The notes under the pieces are model-generated. The model saw only the letters and a program-made list of their open reading frames with translations, was not told the origin of the DNA and did no database searches. A program made the translations under genes and the position numbers. Positions 49,717-59,957 of a stretch of DNA of 64,000 nucleotides are shown here, piece after piece (the first letter of the stretch is position 1; each line of letters opens with the position of its first letter). The stretch is from Anthracocystis setariae (taxonomy: Eukaryota > Basidiomycota > Ustilaginomycetes > Ustilaginales > Ustilaginaceae): assembly GCA_928724745.1 (NCBI GenBank), contig CAKMXJ010000002.1, positions 620,001 through 684,000 of the forward strand, read 5' to 3'.

Positions 49717-51705
49717 CTATCCATGAAGCGCTGCGCAGACGCCTTGCTTGCCGACTTCGGAGCCGATGGACTCTACCGTATGCCAGAAAGCATACGCCCT
49801 CCTAATACTCACGTAATGCGAAGCGGCTGCTGCCAGAATAAGCACATGAAAGATCTGATGACTTGCACCCACCATATCAAACCTGCCCGGCGCAAACCTC
49901 TCCGGCACCCTGGCGACATACAACCCAGCGCCAACCACATACAACACACCGGACAGGATCAAGAACTTCAACCCCATGGTCTCGGTGATGGTTCGGTAGC
50001 CGTACATGTTGACCACGTGCGCAACGGGCACGACGGCGAACAGTCCGAGGAGGACAAAGATCACAGTACGATACGGACGGTAAGCCGGTGTCGCATACGA
50101 CGGTGCAAGGACGACATACATCGCCATTGCACCCAAGATCGAGATGGTGAGAGAGTAGAAGAGCTGCAGGTGCGGGTGGCAGTAGAAGCCGTAGTGGAGG
50201 GCGGAGAGAAACGAGCCGACGATCATGACGACAATGCCGACATAGTCGAGCTTGTTGAATCGCTTCGAGACGGAGAACGAGTGGCACTGGATGGCATGGT
50301 AGGTGGATGAGAAGCCGAGACAGATGATTGAAGCAATGAAGAAGGTGGTAAAGCCAGCAATGTCGAATACGTCCGGGCCCCGAACGGTGAGGCTGGATGC
50401 GGTGGATGCGACGGTGGATGGAGCAGCGGCGAGGGACGAGAAGAGGGAGGTCGCACGGCCGAGGAACGATGTTGCCGGTGCAATGGAGCCAGGGGTAGAG
50501 AAGTGGGTAGCCGGTGCAGAGGGATACGAGGCAGAGGCGAGGCGAAGGATCTTGCCTGTAGCAGTGGTGAATGTGAGCGAGTGGGGGTAGAAGATGGGAT
50601 GATGGGAAAGGGGTCGAAGGAAGCTTGGGAGGAGACCGAAATGTTGGAGGAGATGGCTGCCTGAAAGGCCCAGGGCGAAGACAGCTCCCCAAAGATGCGT
50701 GTGAATGTTGACTAGAAACGAAGCGAAAGAAGAGACGACTCAGACTGTCAGCATATTCTGAAAGCATTTCAGCAAAGTGAATGGAAGACTTACCCGTCTC
50801 GTTATGCCAATAAGCCCAAACACTTCTCCAGCATTTGTAGACGCTGCCATGGTCAAAGCGCTTAAGCTTTTCCGGAAGGTTTTCGCCTCCTGGGCGACGA
50901 TATCCCCTTACTATCCAAGCGTTGTCCTGTGCCCACGCTGGCAGCTGTGAGTGATCAACCAGATACGGATTGGCACTGTCAGTGTGGTTCTCACACTTCG
51001 CTTCCCCACCATTTTGAATGGACGCAGGAGAAAAGTTTGGGTCGGGGGCAGCATTCGCACCTTCTACTCGAGCGGCGACCTTGAGGGTGGCGGTCAACTC
51101 CGAGACCAAAATATAACTGATAATGGAGGGGAAGAGAAGCCAGAGTCCATTGGGAAGGATCCAGTAGACAATCAGAGTGTACCAGTCATTGTGGCCCGTC
51201 TTGCACCAGCCACAGCAGTAATCCTGTGCATTCGAAAGTTGGCAGATCCTGTCAGTCTTTTCCACTGCCGTAACATTTCTGGTGAGAGGAGGGGTAGACT
51301 TACATTCAAAATATAAAGTGTAGTCTTGCTGAGCGTCATGATGACTGAGATCAGGCCGTAGATCGGAGCCACAGCGATCGAGGATGGAGTCGCCTTGCCG
51401 TGAACGAGGTAGACGTAAAGGAGATTGAGGAAGCATTCGACCACGTTCATGAGCGTCTGAGCTGCGGGGAAGCCATCCTTGGCATCCCAGCTAGGAAGAC
51501 CATAGATGTAGTCGACGTCCATGTAGATCGAATAGGGCGACCAAAGCCAATGAAGATCGCCACCAAGGAAACTCCTCGGTCGCATGAGGATGTAGCCTAC
51601 ATCCCAGAAGACGACGAAGCTGCTCAGGAAGAGCCAAGCCGAGACGAGTTTGCGAGGTCGATGGACGGCCGTCTGGACCGGCGTTTGTGTTTTTGCCGCA
51701 GCCAT
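49717..51705 (-). CDS. EXPERA (EBP/TM6SF-like) domain fused to PAQR/adiponectin-receptor domain, three exons
   Basis: Exons 51705-51304, 51223-50794 and 50711-49717 give 608 residues; introns are 80 and 82 nt (GTAAGT donors, CACAG and TCTAG acceptors). Residues 18-185 have four membrane segments with the fungal EXPERA pattern (FWDVGYILMRPRS, MDVDYIYGL, GHNDWYTLIVYWILPNGLW, as in the EBP/TMEM97 group). Residues 228-608 are a PAQR (Izh/AdipoR) protein: LPAWAQDNAWIVRGYRR, WHNETVNIHTHLWG split by intron 2, SSTYHAIQCHS, NKLDYVG and GASHQIFHVL, covering the S-x3-H, Asp and H-x3-H metal/hydrolase residues. A roughly 40-residue hydrophilic linker with no Met and no stop joins them. Usually these are separate proteins. 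Role in lipid or zinc homeostasis is inferred. Confidence 0.8.
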
Positions 51706-52209
51706 CGTGAGCTGCTGTATCGTAAACGGAGCAATGGATGAAAGTATGGTGATTGTCAAGACGAGAGCTCTCGAAACGCGCGGAGACGTGGGAGGATCGC
51801 CGGAATATCGTTGTAGGCGGAATTTAAGTCGTGAAAGAATCGAGTGGGATGACGCTAAGACCCTTTGCCGGTACGTTGAAAAATGGGCTGATGGTCGTTC
51901 GCGTTCAAAGACCGGCGGCCCTGGAGTTGGGCGTTGTTAGGCGAGGTCGATGCTGGCCAATGCGCTCCCAGCTTGGAAGCATTGCCGAGCTTAACGAAAC
52001 CAACAAGATAGCATGCTGCCCTGCGCTCAAAATCGACTAGACCGTCAGTGAAAAGGCCACCATGGAGGCAAGCGACTGTATCGTGATATGCATAAAAGTA
52101 CAAAATAAGATATGGCAGAAAGTGGTGACGGGAGGATGAGAAGAGAGAATTGATGTACTGCAGAAAGCGATGCATGGAAGTGCGTGATAGCCTGGAGCTA
52201 GAGGAGAAC
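51706..52209. other. Gap between fusion gene start and GIR2-like gene stop
   Basis: About 500 bases; the fusion-gene promoter must be here. No TATA box stands out and no coding frame is convincing. Confidence 0.4.
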
Positions 52210-53112
52210 TCAATCTTCGTCGTCATCGTCGAAGGCCAGCCCGTCTGTGCGTCCCAAGAGCTCGTCATCTTGCTCACGTTCCCTCCTCTCCTTCTCCCTC
52301 TGCTCTCTGGTATACAAACTCCAATCCACCTCCTGAGCACCATCCTCCTCGGCGGCGTCATCCTCTTCAAATGTACCACCCTTTTCGAACAATTGCCTGC
52401 CGCTCGGCTTGACCTTCATCTTCTTATACTCTTCCCTCTCCTTTGCCGATAGTTTTGCCAGCTTTGCATCCTCCTCTTTCTTCTCCTTGTCGGCCATCTC
52501 TGCCATGAATTTAACCCTCCATTCTGCAAACTTGTCTGGCGTCACAGCTGTACCTCGGAACTTTTCTGCCTCGGCCTCGATTTCAGCCTCGCGTTTAGCA
52601 CTTGCTTCTGTCTCGATCTCCTGAACGCGACGTTGAACAAAGGTGGTAACGCTCTCCCTGAGATGCGAGGCGAGTGTAAAGACCATGGCCATTCCTAGCG
52701 ATTCCTGGGCAACCTCGTCGAGACCTGCTTGAAGCTCGTTTACCGCTGGACGCTCTGCCACTTCTGCCTCTGGATTTGCGTCCTCATCGTCCGAAACGAC
52801 CGGTCCGAGGATGCCCTTGGTGTCACGGAGGACGTGAATAGACATGCCAGGTGGTGCATCTGGGTAGTCTTTGGTGTATTGAATATGCAAAGAGAGCACG
52901 ATGGGTGATGGAGAGCCATCTTCTACGCTTTCGGAGGGTGCCTGACCCACTTGGAGGCCGATGGAGAAGAGGAGCGGCAGGACATCCTCTTCGGGTTCAA
53001 TTCGGATGTGAAGCTCTTCGGGTGAGACCTTTTCGAGTTCGTCAATGTAGATGGATTCGAGTACTTCGAGTTCCTCTGCGAGAGTTGCCTCGTATTCGCC
53101 TTGTGACGGCAT
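52210..53112 (-). CDS. gir2: RWD-domain protein, GIR2/RWDD1-like
   Basis: A 300-residue protein from ATG 53112-53110; the longer frame begins with TTG. Residues 5-160 are an RWD domain (AEELEVLESIYIDEL at the start, YTKDYPDAPPGMSI with the conserved YPxxPP). A charged helical stretch follows (residues 175-240), then the DFRP segment KPSGRQLFEKG typical of RWDD1/Gir2, and a highly acidic end (LAFDDDDED). Yeast Gir2 binds the Gcn1 translation regulator and the GTPase Rbg2. Length is close to the family. It is divergent from the RAB4 gene. Confidence 0.9.
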   Translation of the reverse strand: MPSQGEYEATLAEELEVLESIYIDELEKVSPEELHIRIEPEEDVLPLLFSIGLQVGQAPSESVEDGSPSPIVLSLHIQYTKDYPDAPPGMSIHVLRDTKGILGPVVSDDEDANPEAEVAERPAVNELQAGLDEVAQESLGMAMVFTLASHLRESVTTFVQRRVQEIETEASAKREAEIEAEAEKFRGTAVTPDKFAEWRVKFMAEMADKEKKEEDAKLAKLSAKEREEYKKMKVKPSGRQLFEKGGTFEEDDAAEEDGAQEVDWSLYTREQREKERREREQDDELLGRTDGLAFDDDDED

Positions 53113-53953
53113 CTTGACAGCTAGCAAAGCTCGTCGCCTAGGTGCCGATATGGGTGACTAGGAGGATCGGTGATGTCGATAGGCTGCACGCAAGAAGGGT
53201 TAACGTTGGGTGATTAACCAAAGAGAAGATCTGAGAGCTGAGCTGCACTTCCGAGTTCCTTTCTCAGTTGCATCTCGGACGATACGTCAAAAATCACAAA
53301 AGTCTAAAAAGCTGCACGCGATCCCCTGACTATCGGGCCAAGGCAAAGGCAAAGGCAAAGGCAAAGGCAAAGGCAAAGGCAAAGGCTAGGGCGAGGTGCG
53401 CAACTTAGACTGTGACTGCTCGCCAGCCGAGTCCCGCGCGTGTTGAGCCTATCTTTTGGCGGCTGCACACACGCATGCAAGTGGAGTGCAGTGCAGCTCA
53501 GCTCAGCTCAGCTTGGCATGCCATGCTCAACAAGGCTCCCTCTTGATCCAACACCATCACCATTCTCAACAACGCTACTTCCTTACTATCCTCGCCATCG
53601 ACAATCATCTCACCAATCACAAGCTCCACGTCATCACACTGCTCAGATCGTCTCAGCGACTTCCAGGAGAACCATCTCGACCTTGGTGTCTTATCTGTAT
53701 CACGCGCAACAGCTTTGACCTTCTATTCAACCATCGATCATCTTGATTACAGATCGCAGTATCTGCCGCTCTTTGAGCCCTTACGTGCGGCGAAACTATC
53801 AAACCGATCCAAAGCAATCCTCCTTGCGCACCTGGTGCGCGTCCTCGTAAACGCGTTTGACTGGCCTATCTCAACTTCATACCGCGCATGCGCTCGTTCA
53901 ACGCTTATCACCAAGGCTTGGAACGACTCGGCATTTGAGCAATCATTTTTACG
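53113..53953. promoter_or_regulatory. Divergent intergenic region (GIR2-like / RAB4)
   Basis: About 840 bases. It includes an AAAGGC hexanucleotide array (53341-53386) and a short AGCTC repeat near 53493-53511. A CA/CT-rich stretch (53540-53660) precedes RAB4. Nothing else recognised. Confidence 0.45.
53341..53386. repeat. Hexanucleotide repeat (AAAGGC)7
   Basis: Seven full, identical AAAGGC units after a partial AGGC unit, with no interruption. It lies about 230 bases upstream of the GIR2-like start and 570 bases upstream of RAB4. Confidence 0.9.
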
Positions 53954-54841
53954 ATGGACGGAAACGCACCGCTTGAGATGTCAGCAGCGTACGGTAGGTC
54001 TCTTTCGCCAAACCACCTCCTTATAATCCCACCTTGCTTACTTTGCAACCTGCTCTTTTTACAGACTTCCTCCTCAAGTTCATCATCATTGGCGAAGCAG
54101 GCACAGGCAAATCGTGCCTTCTCCATCACTTTATCCACAATCAATGTAAGTCTTGGATCCCTACTGCATTCCACCCAGAAGCATGCACACCACTCACCCT
54201 TCGATCGACCGCATCGCCTCTTGACAGTCAAGGACCAATCTGCACACACCATTGGCGTCGAATTCTCCTCGCGTCTCATCAAACTCGGCAACAAATCAGT
54301 TAAGCTGCAACTCTGGGACACAGCCGGTCAAGAACGATTTCGCTCCGTCACGCGCTCCTACTACCGAGGTGCTGCTGGTGCTCTTCTAGTGTACGACATT
54401 ACCAAGCGGTCCACGTTCGAGCCGCTTTCACGCTGGTTGACTGATGCACGGGCGCTCGCATCGCCCGATCTAGTGGTAGTGTTGGTGGGCAACAAGACGG
54501 ATCGCGGCGAGGAGGAGAGGGAGGTCGGATATTTGGAGGCGAGCAAGTGGGCCAATGAGAATGGCGTCTTGTTTTTGGAGACCAGTTCCATGACGGGTGA
54601 AAATGTGGAAGCCCCCTTTTCACTTGCCGCTAGGTCGATATTGCTGGCCATCGAGAATGGCAAGCTGGACCCGGAAAAGGCAGGATCCGGTGTGAGTTAT
54701 GGCGACAGGGCGCTACGGAGGGTCGGCAGTGGGTCCAGGTTCAGCTTTGCGGATATGGAGGTGGGTTCAGGGAGGAGCAGGAGGGGTCCCGTCGTGAGGG
54801 TGAAGGATGCGATCGGGGATAAGATGGGTGGGTGTTGTTAG
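53954..54841 (+). CDS. rab4: Rab4-family small GTPase, three exons
   Basis: Exons 53954-53993, 54065-54145 and 54228-54841 give 244 residues. Introns are 71 nt (GTAGGT ... TACAG) and 82 nt (GTAAGT ... GACAG), all in frame. Motifs: P-loop [13 protein letters not shown], switch I HTIGVEF, switch [29 protein letters not shown], then GNKTD and [11 protein letters not shown]. The MTGENV and later [13 protein letters not shown] stretches are specific to the Rab4 branch. The end is GGCC, a two-Cys geranylgeranylation site. Rab4 acts in recycling from early endosomes. The C-terminal variable region is longer than in human RAB4 by about 25 residues. Confidence 0.93.
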   Translation: MDGNAPLEMSAAYGRSLSPNHLLIIPPCLLCNLLFLQTSSSSSSSLAKQAQANRAFSITLSTINVSLGSLLHSTQKHAHHSPFDRPHRLLTVKDQSAHTIGVEFSSRLIKLGNKSVKLQLWDTAGQERFRSVTRSYYRGAAGALLVYDITKRSTFEPLSRWLTDARALASPDLVVVLVGNKTDRGEEEREVGYLEASKWANENGVLFLETSSMTGENVEAPFSLAARSILLAIENGKLDPEKAGSGVSYGDRALRRVGSGSRFSFADMEVGSGRSRRGPVVRVKDAIGDKMGGCC

Positions 54842-54983
54842 GGAGCAGTTCGGGGTCGGTAAGCATGCACATATACCAAGCAAGTTAAAGTTGTTTCTTT
54901 GCAATGTCACTCTTCATTCTTCGCTACGCATGCCTCTGGTCACAACAGAATGGGTGCTCGGGAAAATTGCCAAGGGGGATACT

Positions 54984-55874
54984 CTAAGCCTTGTCAGCGA
55001 GATCGTTACGAGGGGTGGCCAATTGCTCGTTGACTTCGTCCTTGGCTGCGTCGTTGGGAGTGATCAGCGCGCTGCGCATGGTTTTCACAAACGTGTTGTA
55101 GTCTTGGAACGCCTTTGCGGCGTTTGTCTGAGGTCCGCCTTGGGTGTCGGAGGAAGAGTGGTGGAGGGTGGAGAAACGAGAGTCTTGAATCCCCCAACCA
55201 CGATGGCTGGCGATCTTCTCGATGGTTTTATGTAACACCGGTGCCTTCTGCTTGATGATCGCTTTCTTGCTGGCCTTGTCGAGGGGGGCTTGGATTTCGG
55301 ATTGTACGGCGTGGAACATCGAGGTGATGTGGTCAGCGTGGAAGAACGAGGTGAGCAGCTCGTCGACGGAGACGAACCCATCGTGGTTGAGGTCGCGAGA
55401 ATCTGTAGATGGAGGGGAGTGTGAAGGGGGTTGGGGACCGGTGGAGGTAGTGGGAAGGATGGTGCCGGATTCGAACATGTCCATGGTATAGGAGACGTTG
55501 AAGAGCGAACCGGGGTGGAGCGAGGGCGCTTGACCGCTAAGGATGCATTCGACTTCGTAGGGGGTAAGCGAATCGCCAGTGTGCGAGATGATCACGCTTT
55601 CCGCTTTGGTCCGCATGAGCAGTCGCATCATCTCGTCGGACTGGATGCTCTCGTCGGCGTCACTGTCGAGCGTGAGCGACAGACCCGGATCCGTCTGCGC
55701 TGGATGCTGGAGTTCCGCAGAGACGGCTTGAGCTGAGGCAAGGTTGGCAAGTTCGGGGCTTGGATTGGCGAGGTCATGGTGGTGGTGCTGGCGGACGTTC
55801 AGCTTGACGAACCGATGCTGGCCGAATACAACTGGGCTGAGAGCCATACAGAGGAGCGGGACCAGAACTTTCAT
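54984..55874 (-). CDS. Secreted EF-hand protein
   Basis: A 296-residue protein from ATG 55874-55872; the longer frame begins with TTG. The first 19 residues form a clean signal peptide (MKVLVPLLCMALSPVVFG, cleavage likely after Gly or Gln). A His run (QHHHHD) follows. A single canonical EF-hand loop, DLNHDGFVSVDE, with Asp, Asn, Asp, Gly, Ser and Glu at ligand positions, lies near residues 160-172; a second, degenerate helix-loop may lie around LDSDADESIQSDE. The rest is polar. There is no membrane segment or HDEL/KDEL, so export is likely. It could be an MCFD2/nucleobindin-like ER-Golgi protein or a secreted factor; no family is certain. Confidence 0.78.
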   Translation of the reverse strand: MKVLVPLLCMALSPVVFGQHRFVKLNVRQHHHHDLANPSPELANLASAQAVSAELQHPAQTDPGLSLTLDSDADESIQSDEMMRLLMRTKAESVIISHTGDSLTPYEVECILSGQAPSLHPGSLFNVSYTMDMFESGTILPTTSTGPQPPSHSPPSTDSRDLNHDGFVSVDELLTSFFHADHITSMFHAVQSEIQAPLDKASKKAIIKQKAPVLHKTIEKIASHRGWGIQDSRFSTLHHSSSDTQGGPQTNAAKAFQDYNTFVKTMRSALITPNDAAKDEVNEQLATPRNDLADKA

Positions 55875-56174
55875 GATGATTGCGTCCGAGCCGGTTAGAT
55901 TCAAGGCTTGAAAATGGGTTGAAGGCAAACAGAGAGAGATTTTGCGAGCGCTTTTATATGTATCTACACAGAGGAGATGATGGCTGTGGGTTGATGGCAT
56001 TGCAACCAGCTGCAAGATTTGCGTGACGCGAAGGATATGAAGTCTCCCACCACCCCTCCATTGGTTGTGTCAATGTGAGCGCCATTCCTTGATCATTGCT
56101 AGGGCAACGGAAATGTCACCACTGCAGCGGTCGGCGTCTTGGGTGTAGTACAAAGTGCGGCCGGTATGCAATCC
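55875..56174. other. 300-base gap between EF-hand gene start and SDR stop
   Basis: Holds the EF-hand gene promoter and the SDR 3' end. Both flanking genes are on the minus strand. No other feature is seen. Confidence 0.4.
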
Positions 56175-57005
56175 TTACCAAGGGATAATATCATTCTTGT
56201 AATCCCTGAACGTGCCGTTGTCTTCCTTCTTCAACCCACTAACCACATCCACCAGGTTCTTTGCTGCCTCACTTGCCTCGAACTGCCCTTTGCTCCTATC
56301 CAGGGGCTTGTCACTCCCCTCCCCTCCGGTAAAATCCTTACTCAAATTGCTCCTCACCGTCCCCGGGTGCAACCCTACCGAAATCGCCGGCACACTCCTC
56401 AACTCAAGCTCCTTACTCAACGTCCTAATCAACTGGTTCAAAGCAGCCTTGCTCGCCCTGTACGAATACCACCCTCCCTTCTGATTATCCCCAATACTCC
56501 CCACCCTGGCACTCAAACTCGCCACCACACTCAACCCCGTCGGCAACACCCCCTCGGCGAAATCCTCCACCTTCCCCTCCTGAATCTTCTTCGCCTCGGC
56601 ACCGCGTGGAATCAGCGGGACGAAATACTTGAACCCTAACAGATGCGAGAACGTGTTGACAGCAAACGTCTGCTGCAGATGGTCGTACGAGATCTGGGAG
56701 AGGTTCTTTTCGGCGTGGAGGATGCCATTGATGTTCCAGAGGGTCTTGAGGCATGATTTTCCGAAGCGGGATTCGAGTTCTTGCGAGACCGAGTGGTATG
56801 AATCTTCCGAGGTGATGTCGAGCGAGAACGTGTGCAGACGATCAGCATCGAGCGAGCTTTCGTTGGAGAGGATCGCGTCCTTGGCACGAGAACCATCGCG
56901 AGAGAGCGCGACGACTTGAAGCGAGGTGCGGGTAAGGTACTGCTTGGCAATCTGGGCACCGATGCCGCTGGAACTGCCTTGGATGATGGCAACGTTGGGA
57001 GCCAT
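56175..57005 (-). CDS. Short-chain dehydrogenase/reductase
   Basis: A 276-residue protein from ATG 57005-57003. It has the Rossmann SDR pattern with a Ser in place of the usual first Thr-Gly (IIQGSSSGIGAQIA), the NxNG-like stretch (WNINGILH), a Ser in ASLSARVGS, and the active-site YRASK (Y-x3-K) preceded by WYS. LHPGTVRSNLSKDF follows, typical of C-factor/CsgA-like SDRs. Length and layout fit an NAD(P)-dependent SDR; substrate unknown. It lies 496 bases downstream of the DBP3 3' end in the same orientation sense. Confidence 0.92.
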   Translation of the reverse strand: MAPNVAIIQGSSSGIGAQIAKQYLTRTSLQVVALSRDGSRAKDAILSNESSLDADRLHTFSLDITSEDSYHSVSQELESRFGKSCLKTLWNINGILHAEKNLSQISYDHLQQTFAVNTFSHLLGFKYFVPLIPRGAEAKKIQEGKVEDFAEGVLPTGLSVVASLSARVGSIGDNQKGGWYSYRASKAALNQLIRTLSKELELRSVPAISVGLHPGTVRSNLSKDFTGGEGSDKPLDRSKGQFEASEAAKNLVDVVSGLKKEDNGTFRDYKNDIIPW

Positions 57006-57501
57006 TTCCGTTCACTTTGCGCTATAGGTCGAGATCCAATGTGGTGGAAACAATCAGGGCGGTCCGAGTGTCTATGCAGAGCTTATAAGCCGGCTGAAAC
57101 GACAAGAATCGTCGCAAAGTGGAGTTGCATGAGTGCCTTGGGTAAGCTAGCATGCAGCGCCACGAGCTGTCAAAAATCTCGAGGATCGAAGCAAGCGCAC
57201 TGCCTGACGCCACTAAGCCCAAGGAGGATGATTCAGGGTCCTCAGCCGCGTCAAAAGCGCGTCATATCACAGCTCATCTCTCTCTCAAACCCACTTAAGA
57301 AACCTCCACGCAGGCTCTCCTTGCTTTTACAGCCTGTGCTAGTTTCGCCTCTCGCACTCGTATTGAAACCGTCTCTACACTCACAGCCAACGAGGCTCAC
57401 AAAAGCTCAGATCGTAGAAACGAGATGCAAAGGGTCGTATCATATCAAAGTCTAGATCATCATATAAGCAAGTGGAAAAAAAGCAGAAACAGCGAAAGCA
57501 A
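57006..57501. other. Gap between SDR start and DBP3 stop
   Basis: About 495 bases with the SDR promoter and DBP3 3' region, both on the minus strand. No additional open frame has support. Confidence 0.4.
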
Positions 57502-59238
57502 CTAATCATCGTCGAAGGTGATCTTCTTAGCCTTGCCAGGCACCAACTCCTTGAAGTGATCACCGTAACTCGAGTGCGTCTTCTTCTTGATCGTAGTTGG
57601 GAACTTTGTCAAATCCTCCGGTACCTTCTGATCTGCGTCCTTCAGCACCCTGATCAACTCTCCGGCGTGTGCTTTGTCCATCTCGGTAAAGAACGTCAAA
57701 CTCTTGCCCGTCTTACCACCTCGGCCTGTTCGGCCAATACGGTGCACATAGTCCTCGATCGTGAGCGGGAAAGTGTAGTTGATCACATGTTCCACATTAG
57801 GAATATCGAGACCTCGGGCGGCAACATCGGTGGCGACCAGAAGTGGAGTCTCAGCCGACTTGAATCGTTCCAGCGAAGCAATTCGGTCGGTCTGGCCGAG
57901 ATCACCGTGGATACCAGAAACCTTGTATCCACCGCGACGAAGCGTTTGCTCGATACGCTGAGCTTCCTTCTTGTACAGAGCGAAGATGAGGATTTTGTCT
58001 TTGGAGCGTTGCGCATTGACCGAACGCAAGAATTCGTTGAGTCGTCGCTCCTTGGCATACCCATCAGCAAGAACCTCGACGGTCTGCTCAACTCGTCGAT
58101 TAGCTGAGAGCTCATCGGACCCAACGGTGACGCGAACCGGTCCGTTCATGAAGGATTCGGCCAGACCACGGACCGCCGGAGGCCAGGTGGCCGAAAACAT
58201 CGAAGTGTGTCGGCCCTCCTCGCGAGACTTGCACATCCCGATGATGGCTCGAATATCAGGCTCGAAACCTTTGTCGAGCATTCGATCGGCCTCATCGAGA
58301 ACCAGGTAGGTGACATTCGAGAGGTCCAGCGATCCGTCCCTTGCCATATCGAGAACACGGCCCGGAGTGCCAACCACAATTCGCACAGTGGGAGTCTGGT
58401 TGAGCAGCCTGACCTGCTCCTGCTTGCTAACACCACCGTACAAGCAAATCATGCCGATCCCCATCGACTTTCCGAGCTTAGCCATGTTCTCCTCAGTCTG
58501 GATCGCCAGCTCTCGTGTCGGTGCAACAACGAGAACGTTGACTTGTGCGCCCTTGCCCTTCTTCTTGTCGCTACTGAGAACCTTGTGTTTGGTAACGAGG
58601 TGTTGCAATGCTGGCAAACCGAAAGCAAACGTTTTGCCCGAACCAGTCTCGGCGATGCCGACGACGTCCTTGTTCTGCAGAAGCACAGGCCAGCAGCAGG
58701 CCTGAATGGGTGTAGGAGTAGTGAATCCCTGTGCATCGAGGGTCTTCTTGACGGCGGCATCGATCTTTCCATCAAGCTCGCGGAAGTCGACCATGGGAAG
58801 AGGAGGGCGTTCGTTCGACTCTTCGGGGGCTTCGATAGTGATGTTGTTGGTCTCTAGGAATGCTCGCGCAGCCGCAGGGTTAGTGGGTGTGAAGGCGACG
58901 GCAGAGGTGGAAGCGACGGGAGCTGGTGTCGATTCGACCGAAGTGGCGGTAGAGGTGGCGGTGCTAGCCTTGGCAGCGGCTTTCTTCGCCTTCTTCTCCT
59001 CCTTCCTGCGCTTCTTGGCTGCCTTGTCGTCGTCCTCATTGTCAGCGACTACATCTTCGTCGGCGGATCGCTTCTTGCTTTTCTTATCCTTCTTCTCCTT
59101 CTTCGGCGAAGCGGGCGAGGGGGAAGCTTCGGCACTACCTGCAGCAGCGGCGGCGGCTTTGGCAGCAGCCTTCTTCTCCTTCTTGTGAAGCGACTTGGCA
59201 CGATCTTCCAGCGCCTTCTCCGTGGTTGCCGTCGACAT
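57502..59238 (-). CDS. dbp3: DEAD-box ATP-dependent RNA helicase DBP3
   Basis: A 578-residue protein from ATG 59238-59236. Residues 1-130 are Lys/Ala-rich (KKEKKAAAKAAAAAAG, KKEKKDKKSKKRSADED), typical of nucleolar helicases. The core has the Q motif (GFTTPTPIQ), motif I AETGSGKT, motif Ia PTRELAIQ, motif II DEAD (VLDEADRMLD), motif III SAT, and motif VI HRIGRTGRGG. The order and the N-terminal IEAPEESNERPPLPMVDF segment are those of Dbp3, which acts in 60S ribosome biogenesis and pre-rRNA processing. The complete motif set suggests an active enzyme. It is divergent from the wax-synthase-like gene. Confidence 0.93.
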   Translation of the reverse strand: MSTATTEKALEDRAKSLHKKEKKAAAKAAAAAAGSAEASPSPASPKKEKKDKKSKKRSADEDVVADNEDDDKAAKKRRKEEKKAKKAAAKASTATSTATSVESTPAPVASTSAVAFTPTNPAAARAFLETNNITIEAPEESNERPPLPMVDFRELDGKIDAAVKKTLDAQGFTTPTPIQACCWPVLLQNKDVVGIAETGSGKTFAFGLPALQHLVTKHKVLSSDKKKGKGAQVNVLVVAPTRELAIQTEENMAKLGKSMGIGMICLYGGVSKQEQVRLLNQTPTVRIVVGTPGRVLDMARDGSLDLSNVTYLVLDEADRMLDKGFEPDIRAIIGMCKSREEGRHTSMFSATWPPAVRGLAESFMNGPVRVTVGSDELSANRRVEQTVEVLADGYAKERRLNEFLRSVNAQRSKDKILIFALYKKEAQRIEQTLRRGGYKVSGIHGDLGQTDRIASLERFKSAETPLLVATDVAARGLDIPNVEHVINYTFPLTIEDYVHRIGRTGRGGKTGKSLTFFTEMDKAHAGELIRVLKDADQKVPEDLTKFPTTIKKKTHSSYGDHFKELVPGKAKKITFDDD

Positions 59239-59957
59239 CTTGGATATGTCTGCACAACTTGCGAGGAGTCGAAGTGGTGCAATGTTCGATGAGAAGAAGA
59301 AGAAGATTGCACCCCCGCTTGGCCTCGTTGAACCCTATCTGTGCTCGCCGAATTTGCAACTTCTTCTTTGTCCGCCTTCGCCTCGCTACCTGACTGCCAA
59401 AAATTGTGCGTTTTTGGCCAAATTTTTCCGGCAAGTTTTTTGGACCCCTGCCCCGATCAAAAGCTCAATCGGATTCAGAGCAAAGACCGGCACTGCATCG
59501 GTGATGGCAGGTGTCAGACATGGCGTTCGGCCTTTGTCAAGAATAGAGTACGGAACGTCACCGCTTACACGATCCGATCCTGGACAACTAACTTTCTTGC
59601 CTCGTATCCTGCCAGTTCATCAAGGCTCCCACAACTTTGGGTTTTGCTATAACGTTGGTCCGCTCCGGTGGCTTGTTTCCCTCTATCTCCTCAGGCGAGA
59701 TGCTGAGATTTGGCACTGTGCGTCCGTATGAACAGATCAAGCTACTGTAAGCTCTGCTAGTGCCCTATCCTGAAGCCTAGACCTCCACGCGGCACCTGCA
59801 CAATCAATGGAGCGGTCGTGAGTGCCCCCTGTCCGTGCTTTGGTCAGCAGCAATCTAGACCCTTTTGATTCCGCTCGGGGAACTATCCTCTACACCAACT
59901 TCAGTCGCATCGTTAGACGAGCTTGATCACTCTCTAACAACATTGACGTTGCCTCTC
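59239..59957. promoter_or_regulatory. Divergent intergenic region (DBP3 / acyltransferase)
   Basis: About 720 bases. The right part up to 59865 is out of any supported frame; the 59865-59957 stretch is open with the acyltransferase from a TTG but not called. No other gene recognised. Confidence 0.4.

Noticed and set aside
50794..51223. Possible hidden 50-nt intron (GTGAGA ... CACAG) that would give the PAQR part its own ATG and split the fusion
   Set aside because: The branch-like CTGAC would lie only about ten bases after the donor and the intron would be shorter than any other here; the EXPERA part would also lack a stop. The fusion model is simpler.
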